The translations under genes were made by a program, and so were the position numbers. A stretch of DNA of 64,000 nt from Pictodentalium vernedei (lineage: Eukaryota > Mollusca > Scaphopoda > Dentaliida > Dentaliidae). The notes beneath the pieces were generated by a model. The model made no database searches. It was given only the letters and a program-made list of their open reading frames with translations, and had not been told where the DNA came from. Below are positions 20,998-33,013 of this stretch, piece by piece. Each line of letters opens with the position of its first letter. The first letter of the stretch is position 1. The stretch spans positions 176,803,919 through 176,867,918 of the forward strand of contig CM062288.1 of NCBI GenBank assembly GCA_031216915.1, written 5' to 3'.

Positions 20998-21244
20998 TTA
21001 AAACAAACTTCAAAATGGTTTCTCACAAAAAAAAAATATGGAAATTAACTCTTCTTGCTGTTGATCCAGGCAAACAGCATGCACCATAGCTGCATAGACT
21101 TAAGAAATGATCAAGTACATATAAGAGGTCTCTATTCTGTAAAATATCAAATCAATCTGAAGATGTGGGACAAGTTGCGAAAAAATTTGGTTCCTCAGCT
21201 GTAAAAAGTCCTGAAGTCCATATCTTGGCCTTGATTCTATTGAA

Positions 21245-21375
21245 TTTATATATCATCTATTACTGGTATTTAGGGTCACTTTCAGCATCTGTGGGTATAC
21301 CATGACTGCAATTTGGATATAAAATTGTTTCAGTAAAAGAGCACTTGTTTACCACAGTAAACAGACACTGCTCCA
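21245..21375 (-). repeat. SINE-B fragment
   Basis: ttactggtatttagggtcac, then a deletion, then the cacttgtttaccacagtaaa block. Confidence 0.45.
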
Positions 21376-21414
21376 TGAGGGAATTGTACTGAATACCAAA
21401 GCAATCTCATTGTT

Positions 21415-21640
21415 TATGTTTATTACTTAGTTGTGTTTCATGTTACTTTCAGCATCTACAGATAGACCATGAAAAGAACACAAGTAAGAAGTCAACTTTA
21501 ACTAATCATTTATAAGCATGCTACCCATTTTGGAGGAGTCACAGCCTAAGAGTTGATCACTGGACCTTGTTATACCATGCAACAGAACTTGTTTACAACA
21601 GAATTGAAGCACTGATCCATTTTCTGGGGTACCCATGGGG
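21415..21640 (-). mobile_element. SINE-B copy, diverged
   Basis: Body with catgttactttcagcatcta, gcatgctacccattttggag, cagaacttgtttacaacaga and the gtacccatggggaggg end. Confidence 0.5.
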
Positions 21641-21692
21641 AGGGGGGGGGGGGGGGGGTCAGGAAATCAATCTGATTGAAGATGTGAGACTA

Positions 21693-22054
21693 TTTATTAT
21701 TATTTATTTATTGGTGTTTAAGATCACATACTTATGCACAATGGCTAATCGTGGACGTGACAGGTTTACAGGTGGAGGAAGCCGGAGAGAACCATTGAGC
21801 ATCGACGAGCAACTGTCAGCTCCTCAACATTCTAACTCTGTTCAAGCTCCACTCAAGCAGGTTACAGCGGTTGAAGACATGTGTACCATTGACGTGCAGT
21901 ACGGCTTAGTACACGGCATCATTGTGCCCCCGTGTAGGCAACCGGGATGAAGTGCCTTGCCCATGAACTCTACACAGGTCGTCCCAGACGGGGATCAAAC
22001 TCAGGACCTCTAACATAGAAGTCCAACAGTCTACCACTGAGCCACTGCGCTCCC
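21693..22054 (-). mobile_element. SINE-A copy with tRNA-like head
   Basis: Tail at left, body, tRNA-like head (gtggctcagtggtagactg on the minus strand). Target duplication agatgtgagacta (21680-21692) / agatgtgtgacta (22055-22067), 12 of 13. Confidence 0.82.
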
Positions 22055-22413
22055 AGATGTGTGACTAGGCAGGAATATTTATTTGGTATTTTAATGTACA
22101 AGAGTTTTTCTCATCATTGGTGCAGGTAGAGAAAAGGGTAAATCTGTTAGATATTTTCCTTCCTCATCCAACAGGTGCTCCTGTGATCAATACTGTCTTA
22201 AAAAGGCAGCTTAAATTCTCTAGAAACCACTGAAAAACTCCAAACTTTGGTAATGATGTGGATTCAAAACAGTCCAAGACATTCCAGGAATCCCAAGAAT
22301 AAAAACTAAAAATGTAGAAAAAATTATCAACAAATGAATGAGGTACTAATAATAAGAAGGTTGCTGGGAAAGCCAAAATAGTAAATTCTGTTTCTTAGGC
22401 TAACAGGATCAAC

Positions 22414-22722
22414 TGGTTGAGTGCTTGAAGCTACAAACATGACTACTAATTGCTGTGCTAAAAGTCACTTCAAAGAATTTCCACTGTTTGCATCAGTTTG
22501 TTGTTTACTTAGCTGTGGAAATATGTATGTAAAAGTTGTATTACAATATATTAACGAGTATCTGTTGGCACTCTCCAATAAACTGTAACAAAACAATTAT
22601 TTAAGAAAAAACTCTTGCCGAGTGAAGGCACCACTTGCTGGTAGCACAGTATGAGTACCTTTGAAAAAAAACCCAACAATGTTAATAAGCATCTTTGAAA
22701 CATAATTTAGCACTCCACCAGT
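22414..22722. mobile_element. MITE T3 copy
   Basis: Ends ctggttgagtgcttg and tagcactccaccag, with TTAA-like flanks (tcaa / ttaa). The internal hairpin region has gttggcactctccaataaac. About 309 bp. Confidence 0.55.
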
Positions 22723-22906
22723 TTAAATACATGACAATTCTAGAGTAAGATAATCTAATCACGAATAAACTGATAAAGTGCTTACTACATTTTCCTTTCT
22801 AAATGTTACAAAAAGGAAAGGAATGCAGTTATGACAAACTGTTGGAAAGAGATCTCACACAGTTTAATAGCATAATGTCACAAAACTTTATTTCATCTGC
22901 AAAAAC

Positions 22907-22940
22907 CTCCTCCCCCCCACCCCCACCCCCACCCCCCCCT
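22907..22940 (+). repeat. C-rich simple sequence
   Basis: Runs of C broken by single A, in intron. Confidence 0.7.
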
Positions 22941-23154
22941 AAAAACTGGGTTGTGGTATTCTGGCATGCTTGACACTGGCTTAGTCAGGGATTTTGCTGT
23001 GTATTATTGGAAAGAGTCTTGAGTTCTGACCAATTGAGAGTTTTATTGCTGTATTATGTCAAACTGGGAACTAAAATTTGCCGCCAGACTAGTCTCTTTA
23101 AGACTGAGCTCACTCTGAGGCCTACCTGTGCTTTCAGCCTGGTTTGTTTGTTTA

Positions 23155-23266
23155 TAATGTAATTGAATAAATGGCCAATATCTTGTTAATTGCATATCCC
23201 TGTCAAATTGAATATTTTTCACAGGCAAATCAGCCATTCTATTAACAGAGTTCTACTGTACTAAGC
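23155..23266. repeat. Tigger-like MITE right-end fragment
   Basis: tgaatatttttcacaggcaa, then attaacagagttctactgta, the same end as at 3654. Confidence 0.5.
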
Positions 23267-23712
23267 TTTATATTGAAAAAACGTCACTAATAAATAGGTA
23301 AAATGTTTATAGGTTGTATGTTTGGGGTGGTGTACTAGCTGATTACATTAAGGATAAAAAATAATGCATGCATAATTAAAAAAAAAACCTTGACAATATA
23401 ACTCCCTTTAGGCTAAGAAGCACAGATAAGTAAATAAATAAATACTGTAAATTAAAAGAAATTTTGTTCAGTTTTCATAGTGCACAAAGGTAAATCAAAC
23501 AATTACAACATTGGAAGCTATAGATCTGTAACTAAATGAAGTGGATTTACAACAAAAAAAATTGAATTGTATTTTTCTCTATATAAATACCCATTAAATA
23601 ATCTCCTTTCTTGCAATGGTTCCTGGTTTGCATTGATGTAAAAAAGACATTTAATACATTAAATAAGATCACTTATTCATCATAATTACTTCGAAATGCA
23701 TTTAACTCATAA

Positions 23713-24110
23713 AGGACAGCTTCAATTTTCATATGAAGCAGACATCCACCTCAGCTTGTCTCCCAAGTTCTGGGCCATAACTTTTTAACCCTTTACCTGA
23801 CATGAAAAGCAGACGACATTTGAAACAAGAATTCTTGAATAACTAATTTTTTTCATTTTTTGTCTCAAAAACATAGGTTATGGTCCCTCGTTGGGATGGT
23901 CTCAACAAGCTGATTCCAATGAGGGGTCATAACCTATGTTTTTGAGACAAAAAGTGAAAAAATAATGAAAATTAATCAGATATTTTTTAGAATAGCGCTT
24001 GTCGGTTTTGGCCGTTACGTTGGGTAAAGGGTTAAAGGACAGCTTCAGTTTTCAGATGAAACAGACTTCCACCTCAGCTTGTCTCCCAGGTTCTGTGCCG
24101 TAACTTTTTG
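23713..24110 (+). repeat. ~73-bp direct repeat split by a T1 MITE
   Basis: Copy 1 at 23713-23785 and copy 2 at about 24035-24110 share ggacagcttca, ccacctcagcttgtctccca and ccgtaactttttgaag-type sequence. The T1 MITE lies exactly between them. Confidence 0.65.
23789..24031. mobile_element. TTAA MITE T1, intact copy
   Basis: Exact TTAA at 23785-23788 and 24032-24035; ends CCCTTTACCTGACATG and acgttgggtaaaggg; central palindrome around atggtctcaacaagctgatt. 243 bp. Confidence 0.78.
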
Positions 24111-25570
24111 AAGGCAGTTTAACACTGGATGTAATCAAGCATAGTTTTTTTATGTGCAAATATTCACCAATAACTTGAAATTGTCACCTTGAAAATACAT
24201 TGATCAAATAACTGAGTGATTAATATCAACAACAATTTTGTACAAATTGTAACAAATAGGAAATTGTACTATTTTTGTATCACAAATACTTTGGGGATTT
24301 AAGCAGAAACGAAAAATCACTCATTTTTATAATATTTCAATATCTCTGCATGGACAAGACCTTGAAGAATTCAAGACAGAAATATGCTTGTCATTTGCAG
24401 TTATGAAATTTGAAACCACCAATAGGTGGTGTACCCAGTTCTATTCAATAAATGTGTAGGCAGCAACTGTTACTGAATATAACAACTGTCCATGAATATA
24501 GAGCTGTTACTTGCTTGCATCATCTTGTGTGGAAGCACCTCAAACGAAAAAGGGTGCCTTTAGGATATTTCATGGATCTGACACTGACAATTTTGAAAAG
24601 TTCACAAAATAATAAGCAAGGAAATTAATTCCTTATACTTAACATGAAGAGACAATTACTACCAGAGCACCTGCAAAGTGAGTTCTCCACCCTAACAAAC
24701 TGCCCATATTCTGTGAGAAAGCAAAAGAAGTACAGGCAAGTCTCAGTTAATTCAAAACAAGGTTCAAGCCAGAGAACCATGACCTGAGATTTTTCTTATA
24801 TTTCTTCAGAGGTTATTACTAAGTTATCGGCTGAAATATCAGCCTGAGGTAACTTCATATCAGCCTGAGACCGAAGGTCAAAGGCTAATGTGAAGCTACC
24901 TGGGGCTGATAACTCGGCTGATATATGAAACTAACCAAGTAATAAACTCTTTATTTATGAAACCCAAAATAATAATTACAAAATTTCTCACATCTGTTAC
25001 AGTTTTCTGACAGTGTTATAGTTTCTCATTCTTTTCACCAAGTCCAATATTTTCTCTTCTCCTAGTTCAGCTATCTGAACCTCTCGGCTTCCCTATTGGA
25101 GAAACTGCAATGTCCGGTCAGCTAAACTACCTCTTCTCCCACTTTGACAGATCTCAGAATTTTAGTTTGTGATGAATTTTCAGTACAACTCTTCTTTCTT
25201 CTCTTCATCCAATTAATCATTACTTATTGCCATCATCAATTCATCATCATACAAAACTCTGCTTCAAACCTCTACACCATGTTTGGAAATGGCAATTTTC
25301 CTGATTGCGTTTGTGAACAAATTGGTTTTACCTACTAATGCATTGCATCAAGGTGACAATTCTAGCTTGGTTCATATTGGCCCAGATCGACATCATATCA
25401 GCCAAGTTTGAAGCTACATCAGCTGATTATGATAATGGACAATTTTGGGAAAGAAAATCATATGTAATAAATAATCTGCTTTTATCACAGGGAATTTGTC
25501 TGGGTGAAAGCTCAACTCCATAGATATTTTAGTGATAAATCAATTTGTAGGTATTGTAAAGGGTATATTT
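24111..25570. other. Mostly unassigned; palindromic element at about 24806-24950
   Basis: Near 24806-24950 the sequence ggttattactaagttatcgg with cagcctgaggtaacttcata pairs with the inverse on the right (gaagctacctggggctgata, actaaccaagtaataaac), a foldback of about 145 bp. No exon was recognised in the rest. Confidence 0.5.
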
Positions 25571-25575
25571 TATTT

Positions 25576-25805
25576 TTTTTCTTATTGGTATTTACAGTCA
25601 CAGTTTGCATCTATGGATATAGCTTGGCCACAAAATAGGTATGAAGTCAAGTTTAGCCAATCATCTTTACCTATGCTGCCCACTGTAGAGGACTTTCAAC
25701 CCAGAGACTGGTTGGGCGGTCCTATTTAAACAGTAAAGTAGAACTTGTTTACAATAATCAGCAAACACTACTTGACCCTCAAAATGCACTTGTTTCAATG
25801 GGGGG
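25576..25805 (-). mobile_element. SINE-B copy
   Basis: ttattggtatttacagtcac at the tail side, aggtatgaagtcaagtttag and acctatgctgcccactgtag in the body, then the cttgtttaca block. A G-tract follows at 25800-25818. Confidence 0.55.
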
Positions 25806-26399
25806 GAGGGGGGGGGGTCACATGATATGTTTTTATTGACATTTTTTTTAACTGCTCTATTTATAAATATTACACAGGCGGATACAGCTGTTTATTAGGT
25901 AAAGGGTTAAATCGCTTTTTTTAATGTGTTGTCAACAGTGAACAGCCCAGAATATCTCTGCTCATTCTCCACTTCTCCTTGGGAGATGGGCATGCATGCA
26001 CTTGCCACCAGTATCACCTGTATTTTTTATTTATTGAGTGCAAAAAGTTGCAATGGTCATTAACGAGAGGAAACAAGTTGAATAAGGATAAAATACAGTG
26101 TTAACCAGTGAATATTCCAATAGTCTGGGTCACGCCTACTAGCTTTCACTTGGAGGCGACAGCTAATGGGTATGATGCAGACTAATATCCCAACTGATAG
26201 CTGGAAGGGAAGAGTATTCTGGATTGCAGCCAACATAAGTCAAAATTGTTAGCTGGCTTGTAAATAGCAATTATAGATCCAAAAAGACAGCATGCATCAT
26301 CAAAAGTTGGAGCAACAGCATGATGTACAATCAGTAATTTCAAAACAACTATTCTATTCGAATATCTCAGCTGTTGGTTCTATAACAGCTTTACTTAAC

Positions 26400-26510
26400 A
26401 CAAATAGAAGAGACCTTGCAGAAAAATTATTGAACAACTAAAATGTTCATTTTTTTCCTCAAATATGCCGCAAACTATGTTTTTTGAAGAAAAAAATAAA
26501 AAATAAAATT
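26400..26510. repeat. MITE T1 internal fragment
   Basis: gaacaactaaaatgttcatt, then gccgcaaactatgttttttg and gaaaaaaataaaaa, matching T1 arms. Confidence 0.4.
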
Positions 26511-26512
26511 TA

Positions 26513-26710
26513 TTTATTTACATATTTATTGGTGTTTAAGCATCTATGGCTATATAATGACGACAAAATTGGTATGAATTCAAGATTAGCGACCACTTCA
26601 TACCTATGCTGCATACCTATGCTGCTAACTTTAGAGGTTTACCACTCCAAGTAATAAAGTAAGACCAGCAAACAAGCACTGCTCCACTTTTTGTGGTTCC
26701 CAGGGGAAAA
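26513..26710 (-). mobile_element. SINE-B copy
   Basis: Tail tttatttatttacatattta, body with gcatctatggctatataatg, end ttgtggttcccagggg. Confidence 0.55.
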
Positions 26711-26732
26711 AAATAATAAAAAAATTTGAATT

Positions 26733-27312
26733 AGGGCCCAGCGAATCACACATTTTTGATTTGAATCAAATCTCAAATCAAATCACATCTATTATTAAAA
26801 ATCGAATCAAACCTCAAATCAAATCAGTGGCACCTTGAAGATGACCAATGGGGGGTTGTGGTACTATAAACCTGATTTGTTCTGACTGTGATGACTGAAG
26901 TCCCGACTGATAAAATAATCCAACTACATCATCAAGGCATGCCTTGATGATGTAATGGGAATATTACCCTGTAAGGATTACAGTTAATCGTCGACATTGC
27001 TTGGAAACCTTAAATTTGTATTGAACAGTGGAAGGGACTAGTGACAATGGAATTAGCATGCCTGGTGGCATGTGTGAAGATGTTATTTAGGTTAATGTAT
27101 TGGAAGTTACACTCAGTCTTTTATTTCAACATTGTTTATGTACTATTTCCACCTGAACTATATGTTTTGTGAGACAATGAAGCTGACTGATACCAAGCTA
27201 TATTTCTATGAAAAAGATTCAAGAGAAATTGAATCGGGCAGCTGATTTCAAACCAATCCAAATATCTACCTAAAATTTGAAATCGAGTAGAATTTCGAAG
27301 CTTTGCAGGGCC
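26733..27312. repeat. Possible hAT-like element with an R5 fragment inside
   Basis: Left end agggcccagcgaatcacaca and right end aagctttgcagggcca look loosely inverted. The interior has repeated aatcaaatctcaaatcaaat-type sequence. An R5 hairpin (tcatcaaggcatgccttgat) sits at about 26925-26960. No target duplication was established. Confidence 0.3.
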
Positions 27313-27544
27313 ATAATTGGAGTGGTGATTTTGTGAATAATACCGACAAGTTAAAGCCATTAAATTGAAATTGGGTGATGGGTTACACAAGATCAGATGT
27401 TTTGAAACCATCTCTAATCATCATATTGGCTTTACATTATTACATATGCAATTAGCACCTGTGCATAGTTTGACCAGGGGTGTAGTGGAAGGGGGGTCAG
27501 GGAGGTGTGTCCCCCCCCCCAAAAAAAAACAAAAAACAAATCTT

Positions 27545-28130
27545 TTAAGCTGGGACATTTTTATCTGGATTGCAGTCTTAGATATTAATTCGCTCTTGCT
27601 AGTAATCATCTACTTTCTTTGAAGACTAGAGTTGATAGTTGGACTTATGTCATACACACAGATATGGTGGCTATGTTTTCGATCTCTCAGCAGAATGTAC
27701 TGGTCAAATCATTTCAATGCTGAGTCATAAGGCCCCACAAAGTAAATCTTCTGTTTCTTAGGCAATTTTTTGTAAAACTGTATGCAGGTGGCCAGGTATT
27801 TTTTTTATTTTTGTTATTATTTCTTTGCCATCAAAAGTTCATATTCTTGGTTTGTTTTATGTTTTAGGCCTCATAATCTACAGAATAGCATGAGTGTATT
27901 TTGTCCCTTGAGTGCAAGAAGGCTTTGCAATGCTAAAGCACTGCATAGCCTTGTTGCACTCAAGGGACAAATTTGTCAATTTTATTAACTTGGGTAAAAT
28001 ATCAGACATAAAATTACCTTATTTTTTCATGTTTGCATTGGTTACAAAAAGAAAGCATGCGGCAGCCAAAATGACCATGTGGGAGGGCGAGAGAAACAGA
28101 TTCTTAACTTTTCTTAGGCCTAAGCTATGT
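27545..28130. repeat. R5 fragment followed by hairpin repeat family R8
   Basis: 27545-27665 matches R5 (tttatctggattgcagtctt). 27835-28125 is R8, with the hairpin gtcccttgagtgcaagaagg / ttgcactcaagggac. R8 recurs in inverse orientation at 38805-39330. Confidence 0.5.
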
Positions 28131-28434
28131 TTTGGAGATAAAAAAACCAAACTTGGAATCATGATTTTTGCACCCAGTGCTGGATGAATTTCATGATACA
28201 TCAGATAAAAGGTTACAGATGCTCACCCATCCTAAAAAGATCATACTAATAAAGCAGTTAATCGGTTTTCTACAAAGGACAAGCACCAACATAACAACTG
28301 GAGGTCACTCTGACAACCAATAATGTAATAACCAACCATTAATGTAATAACTAGAGTGACGTCACACATGCAGCCCGACTTTCCCAGGAATGGCAATGCT
28401 TAAACGCAAAATTGTCGGAGCCATTTTTTGTTAA

Positions 28435-28671
28435 CAGTTTACCTAACGAATCTGCCATATCTGCACTCGTGATATACAAAATTTGCTATTCAAATTTTAT
28501 TTTTTCATTTCTCTACTTCAAAACATACCTCATGACCTATTAATGGAACAAACTTGATGAGCTTGTTCCAATAAGGACTAATAAACCATTGTTAGAAGTA
28601 AAAAATGAAAAAATCTGATGTTTCAGAAAAATAATTTGTACTGTTGGCTTCAACTTGTGTTAGGTAAAAGA
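28435..28671. mobile_element. TTAA MITE T1, diverged copy
   Basis: TTAA at 28431-28434 and 28672-28675; ends cagtttacctaacg and gtgttaggtaaaaga; central palindrome with ggaacaaacttgatgagctt. Confidence 0.62.
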
Positions 28672-28786
28672 TTAAAGATGCAGCACATAAAGCAATGTTG
28701 GGCTATATGAGTCAATTTTCTTTTTTGCATGTAATAACTCCCAATCCTTCAAAATGCATTTTGGGAATAATTGCCTAAGTGACACA

Positions 28787-28787
28787 C

Positions 28788-28847
<60 letters not shown>
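28787..28847 (+). repeat. (TG)n microsatellite
   Basis: About 28 uninterrupted TG units. Confidence 0.95.
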
Positions 28848-29036
28848 TTGTCTTACCAACTTGACGAGGTAACTAGACAAAAGAGTTTGCGTGTTTCGCC
28901 TTACCGAGGTACAAAAGACAAAAGAAACCCTTTACCTCGGTTGTTTTCCCAGAACTGTACCGGCAAAACGAGGTTGAAACCGTTAGTCTACACAAAGGAC
29001 AGACAATGGGGTACCTCGGTATGTAGGGAAAACAAG

Positions 29037-29037
<1 letters not shown>

Positions 29038-29080
<43 letters not shown>

Positions 29081-29090
29081 GGGGGGGGGG
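29038..29090 (+). repeat. (TG)n microsatellite plus G-tract
   Basis: About 19 TG units running into a 13-base G run. Confidence 0.9.
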
Positions 29091-29288
29091 GGAATTGTGG
29101 AACCTATATTGAAACCAGACCTGTATTACAAGCTGCAAAATCCACATATCAACTTTAGCTGAAATCAAATAATCCAAACTGGAGTTATCAGTCGGAAACC
29201 AATTGTTTACAGACAGATGGATGGACTGACAGATGGACGGATGAAAGTCATGATTATAGCCCTGACTATAAACAGTCAGGCTAAAAAT
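29091..29288 (+). mobile_element. Pearl-like 3' end, family P3
   Basis: GATGGATGGACTGACAGATG-type tract at 29213-29245, then the stem-loop agccctgactataaacagtc and the end aggctaaaaat at 29288. Confidence 0.55.
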
Positions 29289-31290
29289 GCATTTTGTACC
29301 AAAGAAAAAATATTGCATGAATGGCCCTGGGTGAGGAGGGGGTGGGGTGGGGGTGGGAGGAGGTGGGGTGCATTAGGAGAGTCCATTTTTTTCCACATGT
29401 GGTGGTCATTCTAAATGCTTCAGAATGCATTTTGAACAGAGAAAAAAAAAACCTAACTGGCACCATGGGGGTGGGGGTGGGGGGTGGTGTTTGTCTGGGT
29501 TTTTAACCACAAACTTTAACCAAAACTGTACAAAAGCATTTTTGCCAAAAGAAAAAAAAAGTGCCTAATTGCCCCCCCCCCCACCTCCACCCACCTCAAA
29601 GGGGGGTGGGGGGTGGTGGAGTTGGGGGGGGGGGGTTACATGAGTTTAAAAAAAGGTTCCACATGTAGTGACTGTAAATACTTCAAAATGCATATTGGAG
29701 GAAATAAAAAAAAAAAATGCCTGGTGTTTGTCTGGGTTTTTAACCAAAACTGTAAACAAGCATTTTTGACGAAAGAAAAAAAAAGTGCCTAATTGGCCCA
29801 CGGTGGAGGGGGGTTGAGGGGGGATAGAGGGGGGGGGGGGGGGGTATGTAAGGTTAAAAAAAAGGTTCCACATGTAGTGACTGTAAATAGTTCAAAATGC
29901 ATATTGGAGAAAAGAAGAAAAAAAAAAAGCCTAATTGGGGCGGGTGGGGGGGGGGGGGAGGGTAGGGGGGGTGCACAAACTTGGAGTCATCCTATCAAGC
30001 TACAATGAAATCCCTTCATAATTTTGGCCTGTGGAATATTCTAAAGGTTTTCGGGCTTCGGGCCTCTGTTGCCGTCACAGTTGCCCAAAAGGGGATGTTC
30101 TCATCTAGACATTATATGAAGTCAACCTATCAAGTTACAATGAAATCCCTCCATAAATATGACCTGTAGAATGTGCTAAATGTTTTTGGGCTTCGGGCCC
30201 CTGTTGCCATTACAGTTGCACAAAAGGGGATGTTGTCATCTAGACATTATATGAAGTCAACCTATCAAGTTACAATGAAATCCCTCCATAAATGTGACCT
30301 GTAGACTGTGCTAAAGGTTTTCGGGCTTCAGGCTTCGGGCTGAGGCAGCCATTATGGTTGAATGATCGCAACCATAAGGGAACATTCTCATCTGGGCATC
30401 ATGTGGATTGATCCTACGAAGTTACAATGAAATCCCTTAAAAAATATGACCTGTAGACTGTGCCGAAGGTTTTCGGGCTTTGGGCACCTGTAGCCATCAC
30501 AGTTTCCCAATCATTTCCAAAAGGGGACTTTCTTATGTAGACATTATATGAAGTCAACCTATCACATTACAATGAAATCCCTCCATAAATATGACCTGTA
30601 GACTGAACTAAAGGTTTTCGGGTTTTGGGTACGGGCAGTCGTGACGGTTGATAGATCACGCCCAAATGGGGAAATTCTAATGTAGACATCATACAGAATC
30701 ATCGTATCAAGTTACAATGAAATCCGTCCATATTAAACATGACCTGCAGACTGTGCTAAAAGTTTTTGGGATTCGGGCATGGGCAGCCATCACGGTTGAC
30801 AGATCATGCCCAAATGGGGACGTTCTCATCTAGGCATTATATAGAGGCATTGTATGAAGTTGCAATGAAATCCCTTCATAAATACGACCTGAAGAGTGTG
30901 TTAATGGTTTTCGGGTTTTGGGCTCGGGCAGCCATACCGGTTGACCGATCATGACCAAAAGGGGACGTTCTCATGTAGACATGACCTAAAACCTGCATAT
31001 GAAATTTCGTGACAATGAGATGAGACAACAACTATCAGGGATAGCCTGTACTTGTAGGTTGAATAAAAAACTTTAACCACAAACTTTAACCAAAACTCCA
31101 AATGTCAACTAAACAGGAAAAGAAAAAAAAAAAAACAAAAAAAAACTCACTTGAACCTTCAGTAAAAAACTTTAACCACAAACTTTAACCAAAACTCTAA
31201 AAGTTAACAGACGGACAGGCAGACAGACGGATGGACGGATGGACAAAAGTCATTACTATAGCCCTCACTGTAAACAGTCGGGCTAAAAAT
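29289..31290 (+). mobile_element. Pearl-like element, family P3, with long core array
   Basis: A G/A-rich repeated block (29300-29960), then a seven-unit array (about 30000-31010), a GACGGATGGACG tract (31207-31245), the stem-loop agccctcactgtaaacagtc and the end gggctaaaaat. It shares its 3' end with the element ending at 29288. Confidence 0.62.
30000..31010 (+). repeat. Tandem array, ~135-155-bp unit, 7 copies
   Basis: Each unit carries gttacaatgaaatccc, a cgacctgtagactgtgc-like segment, aaggttttcgggcttcggg and gttctcatctagacatta. Unit starts are near 30000, 30137, 30266, 30422, 30564, 30712 and 30860. A diverged fragment recurs near 58650. Confidence 0.8.
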
Positions 31291-31609
31291 TAACTAGTAA
31301 AATAATAATAAACCAGTAATGTAATATAAAAAATATTAACCAGAAGTTTAATATTTTATGAACTAATTAATTAACAAAAATTAATTAGCAATGTTATAAA
31401 TTCTCATGAAAATTTACAATTGCTTCATGTGTCTTTCAAAGTTTATGGATGATCACTATGGTAGTCCTAGTTTCAAACATTGCTTATCTACCATCCGCTT
31501 GTGAGTCAAATGGGGTAGGGATAAAAAAAAATTGTTGGTTTGGTCAATAAGGTGAAACCTGTACACTAATTATGTAAGATAACTTTGTAAGATAGTCTAA
31601 AAATATAAA
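31291..31609. other. Unassigned AT-rich sequence
   Basis: Left flank of the DIRS element; nothing recognised. Confidence 0.4.
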
Positions 31610-31638
31610 TTTTATAGTAAATTTCCTTTCTTATTATA

Positions 31639-31883
31639 CCTACCGCAATTGTTTACTACAGGCTTGCACTACAGTGGAAGACCCTAACTCGGATAAAATA
31701 CTCTCTATTTTAATCTTTCCCAAGAGATGTGGGAAAGAAAAGTGGTGTAAAAACACCACGAAAAAATAAGCCAAAACTGGGTCGAGCGCCATCGGTGCAC
31801 ACCCAGTAGGGGATGCTCTTCTCTTAGTACAATTCCACGACTTCCGTTAACCAGTGTGCAAGCAGTCATCAAACCATTCTTTT
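31639..31883. repeat. DIRS inverted terminal repeat, 3' copy
   Basis: Near-identical in inverse to 37711-37957. Starts cctaccgcaattgtttacta and ends catcaaaccattctttt. Confidence 0.88.
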
Positions 31884-31962
31884 GAGTCCGCCAACATATG
31901 AGTTATGTGATCAGCGGGGAGGAACGATTCTTACCCAAATAAGAAGACGGGAAGGCCTCCAT

Positions 31963-32009
31963 GTAAACAATTGCGGTAGATATAATAAGAAAGGAAATTT
32001 ACTATAAAA
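31963..32009. repeat. DIRS internal complementary region
   Basis: gtaaacaattgcggtagata onward is the inverse of the element's left terminus over about 47 bp with one mismatch. Confidence 0.8.
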
Positions 32010-32049
32010 AATTGCACGGGAACCATGGACAGAGGAAGAGATCCCTAGT

Positions 32050-32930
32050 CCTATCAAACCATAGCATCACAAACATTAGTAAAAGACAATGAAAGATGAG
32101 ATGTATGGTGATGTGCCACGCACAGACAGAAAGGGCAGTAACAGCACGGAGCTGGAATTGACCCTGTAAGAATCTGAATGGTTGGGATAGACAACAGCCT
32201 GAGCCGAAGAAAGAGGGCCCGTAGGACAAAAGTCCTCTGTCTGCTCCTGCAACTGTCGCAGATAAATGGAGAAGGTAGCATTTCTCCAGTAGGCTGCCAG
32301 CATAACATCCGACAACATGACAGAGCTAGTATAAGCCCCGAGAGGAAGACAATGCACGCACATCGTGGGAGAAAAATGATTGGTAATACAATTGCCAGTA
32401 GCTAGACGAGAGGAAGCTGCATGGATAGCAAGACAAATCCATCGAGAAATGGATTCAGGAGAGATCTGGCATGTGAGAAAACGCATATCCATCCGGGATA
32501 AAGGCGTGAATGCCCCCCCCCCCCCCCCATCCCAAGCACAGCAGCACCCAAGAAAGTGTCCATCTGCAAACTGCAAAGTCCTAGGTCTTTTCAAGGAAAG
32601 GAGCTGAACAAGCTTGGAGAGGCAAGGATGAGTGCCGAAACAATGCGGTACCATATGTGAAAAAGGTCTCCGAAGCATGGACTTGTACCCATTGCTGGAG
32701 ACCCCCAGAAACAAACATATACCAGAAATTCCACAATCGGTGTGATCGAAGGAGTGACAGAAGCAACAGAGTGATTGCACACCATCGACAGAAGAACCTT
32801 CTACTGAGCCACAGAGGCTAAACCAGTGGAGTGAGTGCCTCCTTGAAGAAGAAAAGCAACTCCACTGGTCGTCTCTAAAAACCACTATGGAGGAGACAGG
32901 ACCCAATAAAAGACATGCGCGAAGGCACAA
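32050..32930 (-). pseudogene. DIRS tyrosine recombinase, frameshifted
   Basis: ISRWICLAIHAA, then in another frame HDVRALSSSRGLY (the HxxR box) followed by a stop, then SDVMLAAYWRNATFSIYLRQL-type sequence containing the catalytic-Tyr context (shown here as LAAYWRNATFSIYLRQ). These are the order and spacing of the C-terminal catalytic part of DIRS recombinases. The upstream part has lost its frame. Confidence 0.75.
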
Positions 32931-33013
32931 TGAAGTCGGGTCAATTTGAAACCTCCTCGGGCAACTTTGGCAAAAAAAGTCGCGATGTAGAGGGAGACAT
33001 GCTGGAACAGCTG

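Noticed and set aside
28779-29318. Open frames encoding poly(Cys-Val) and poly(His-Thr)
   Set aside because: Translation of the (TG)n microsatellites.
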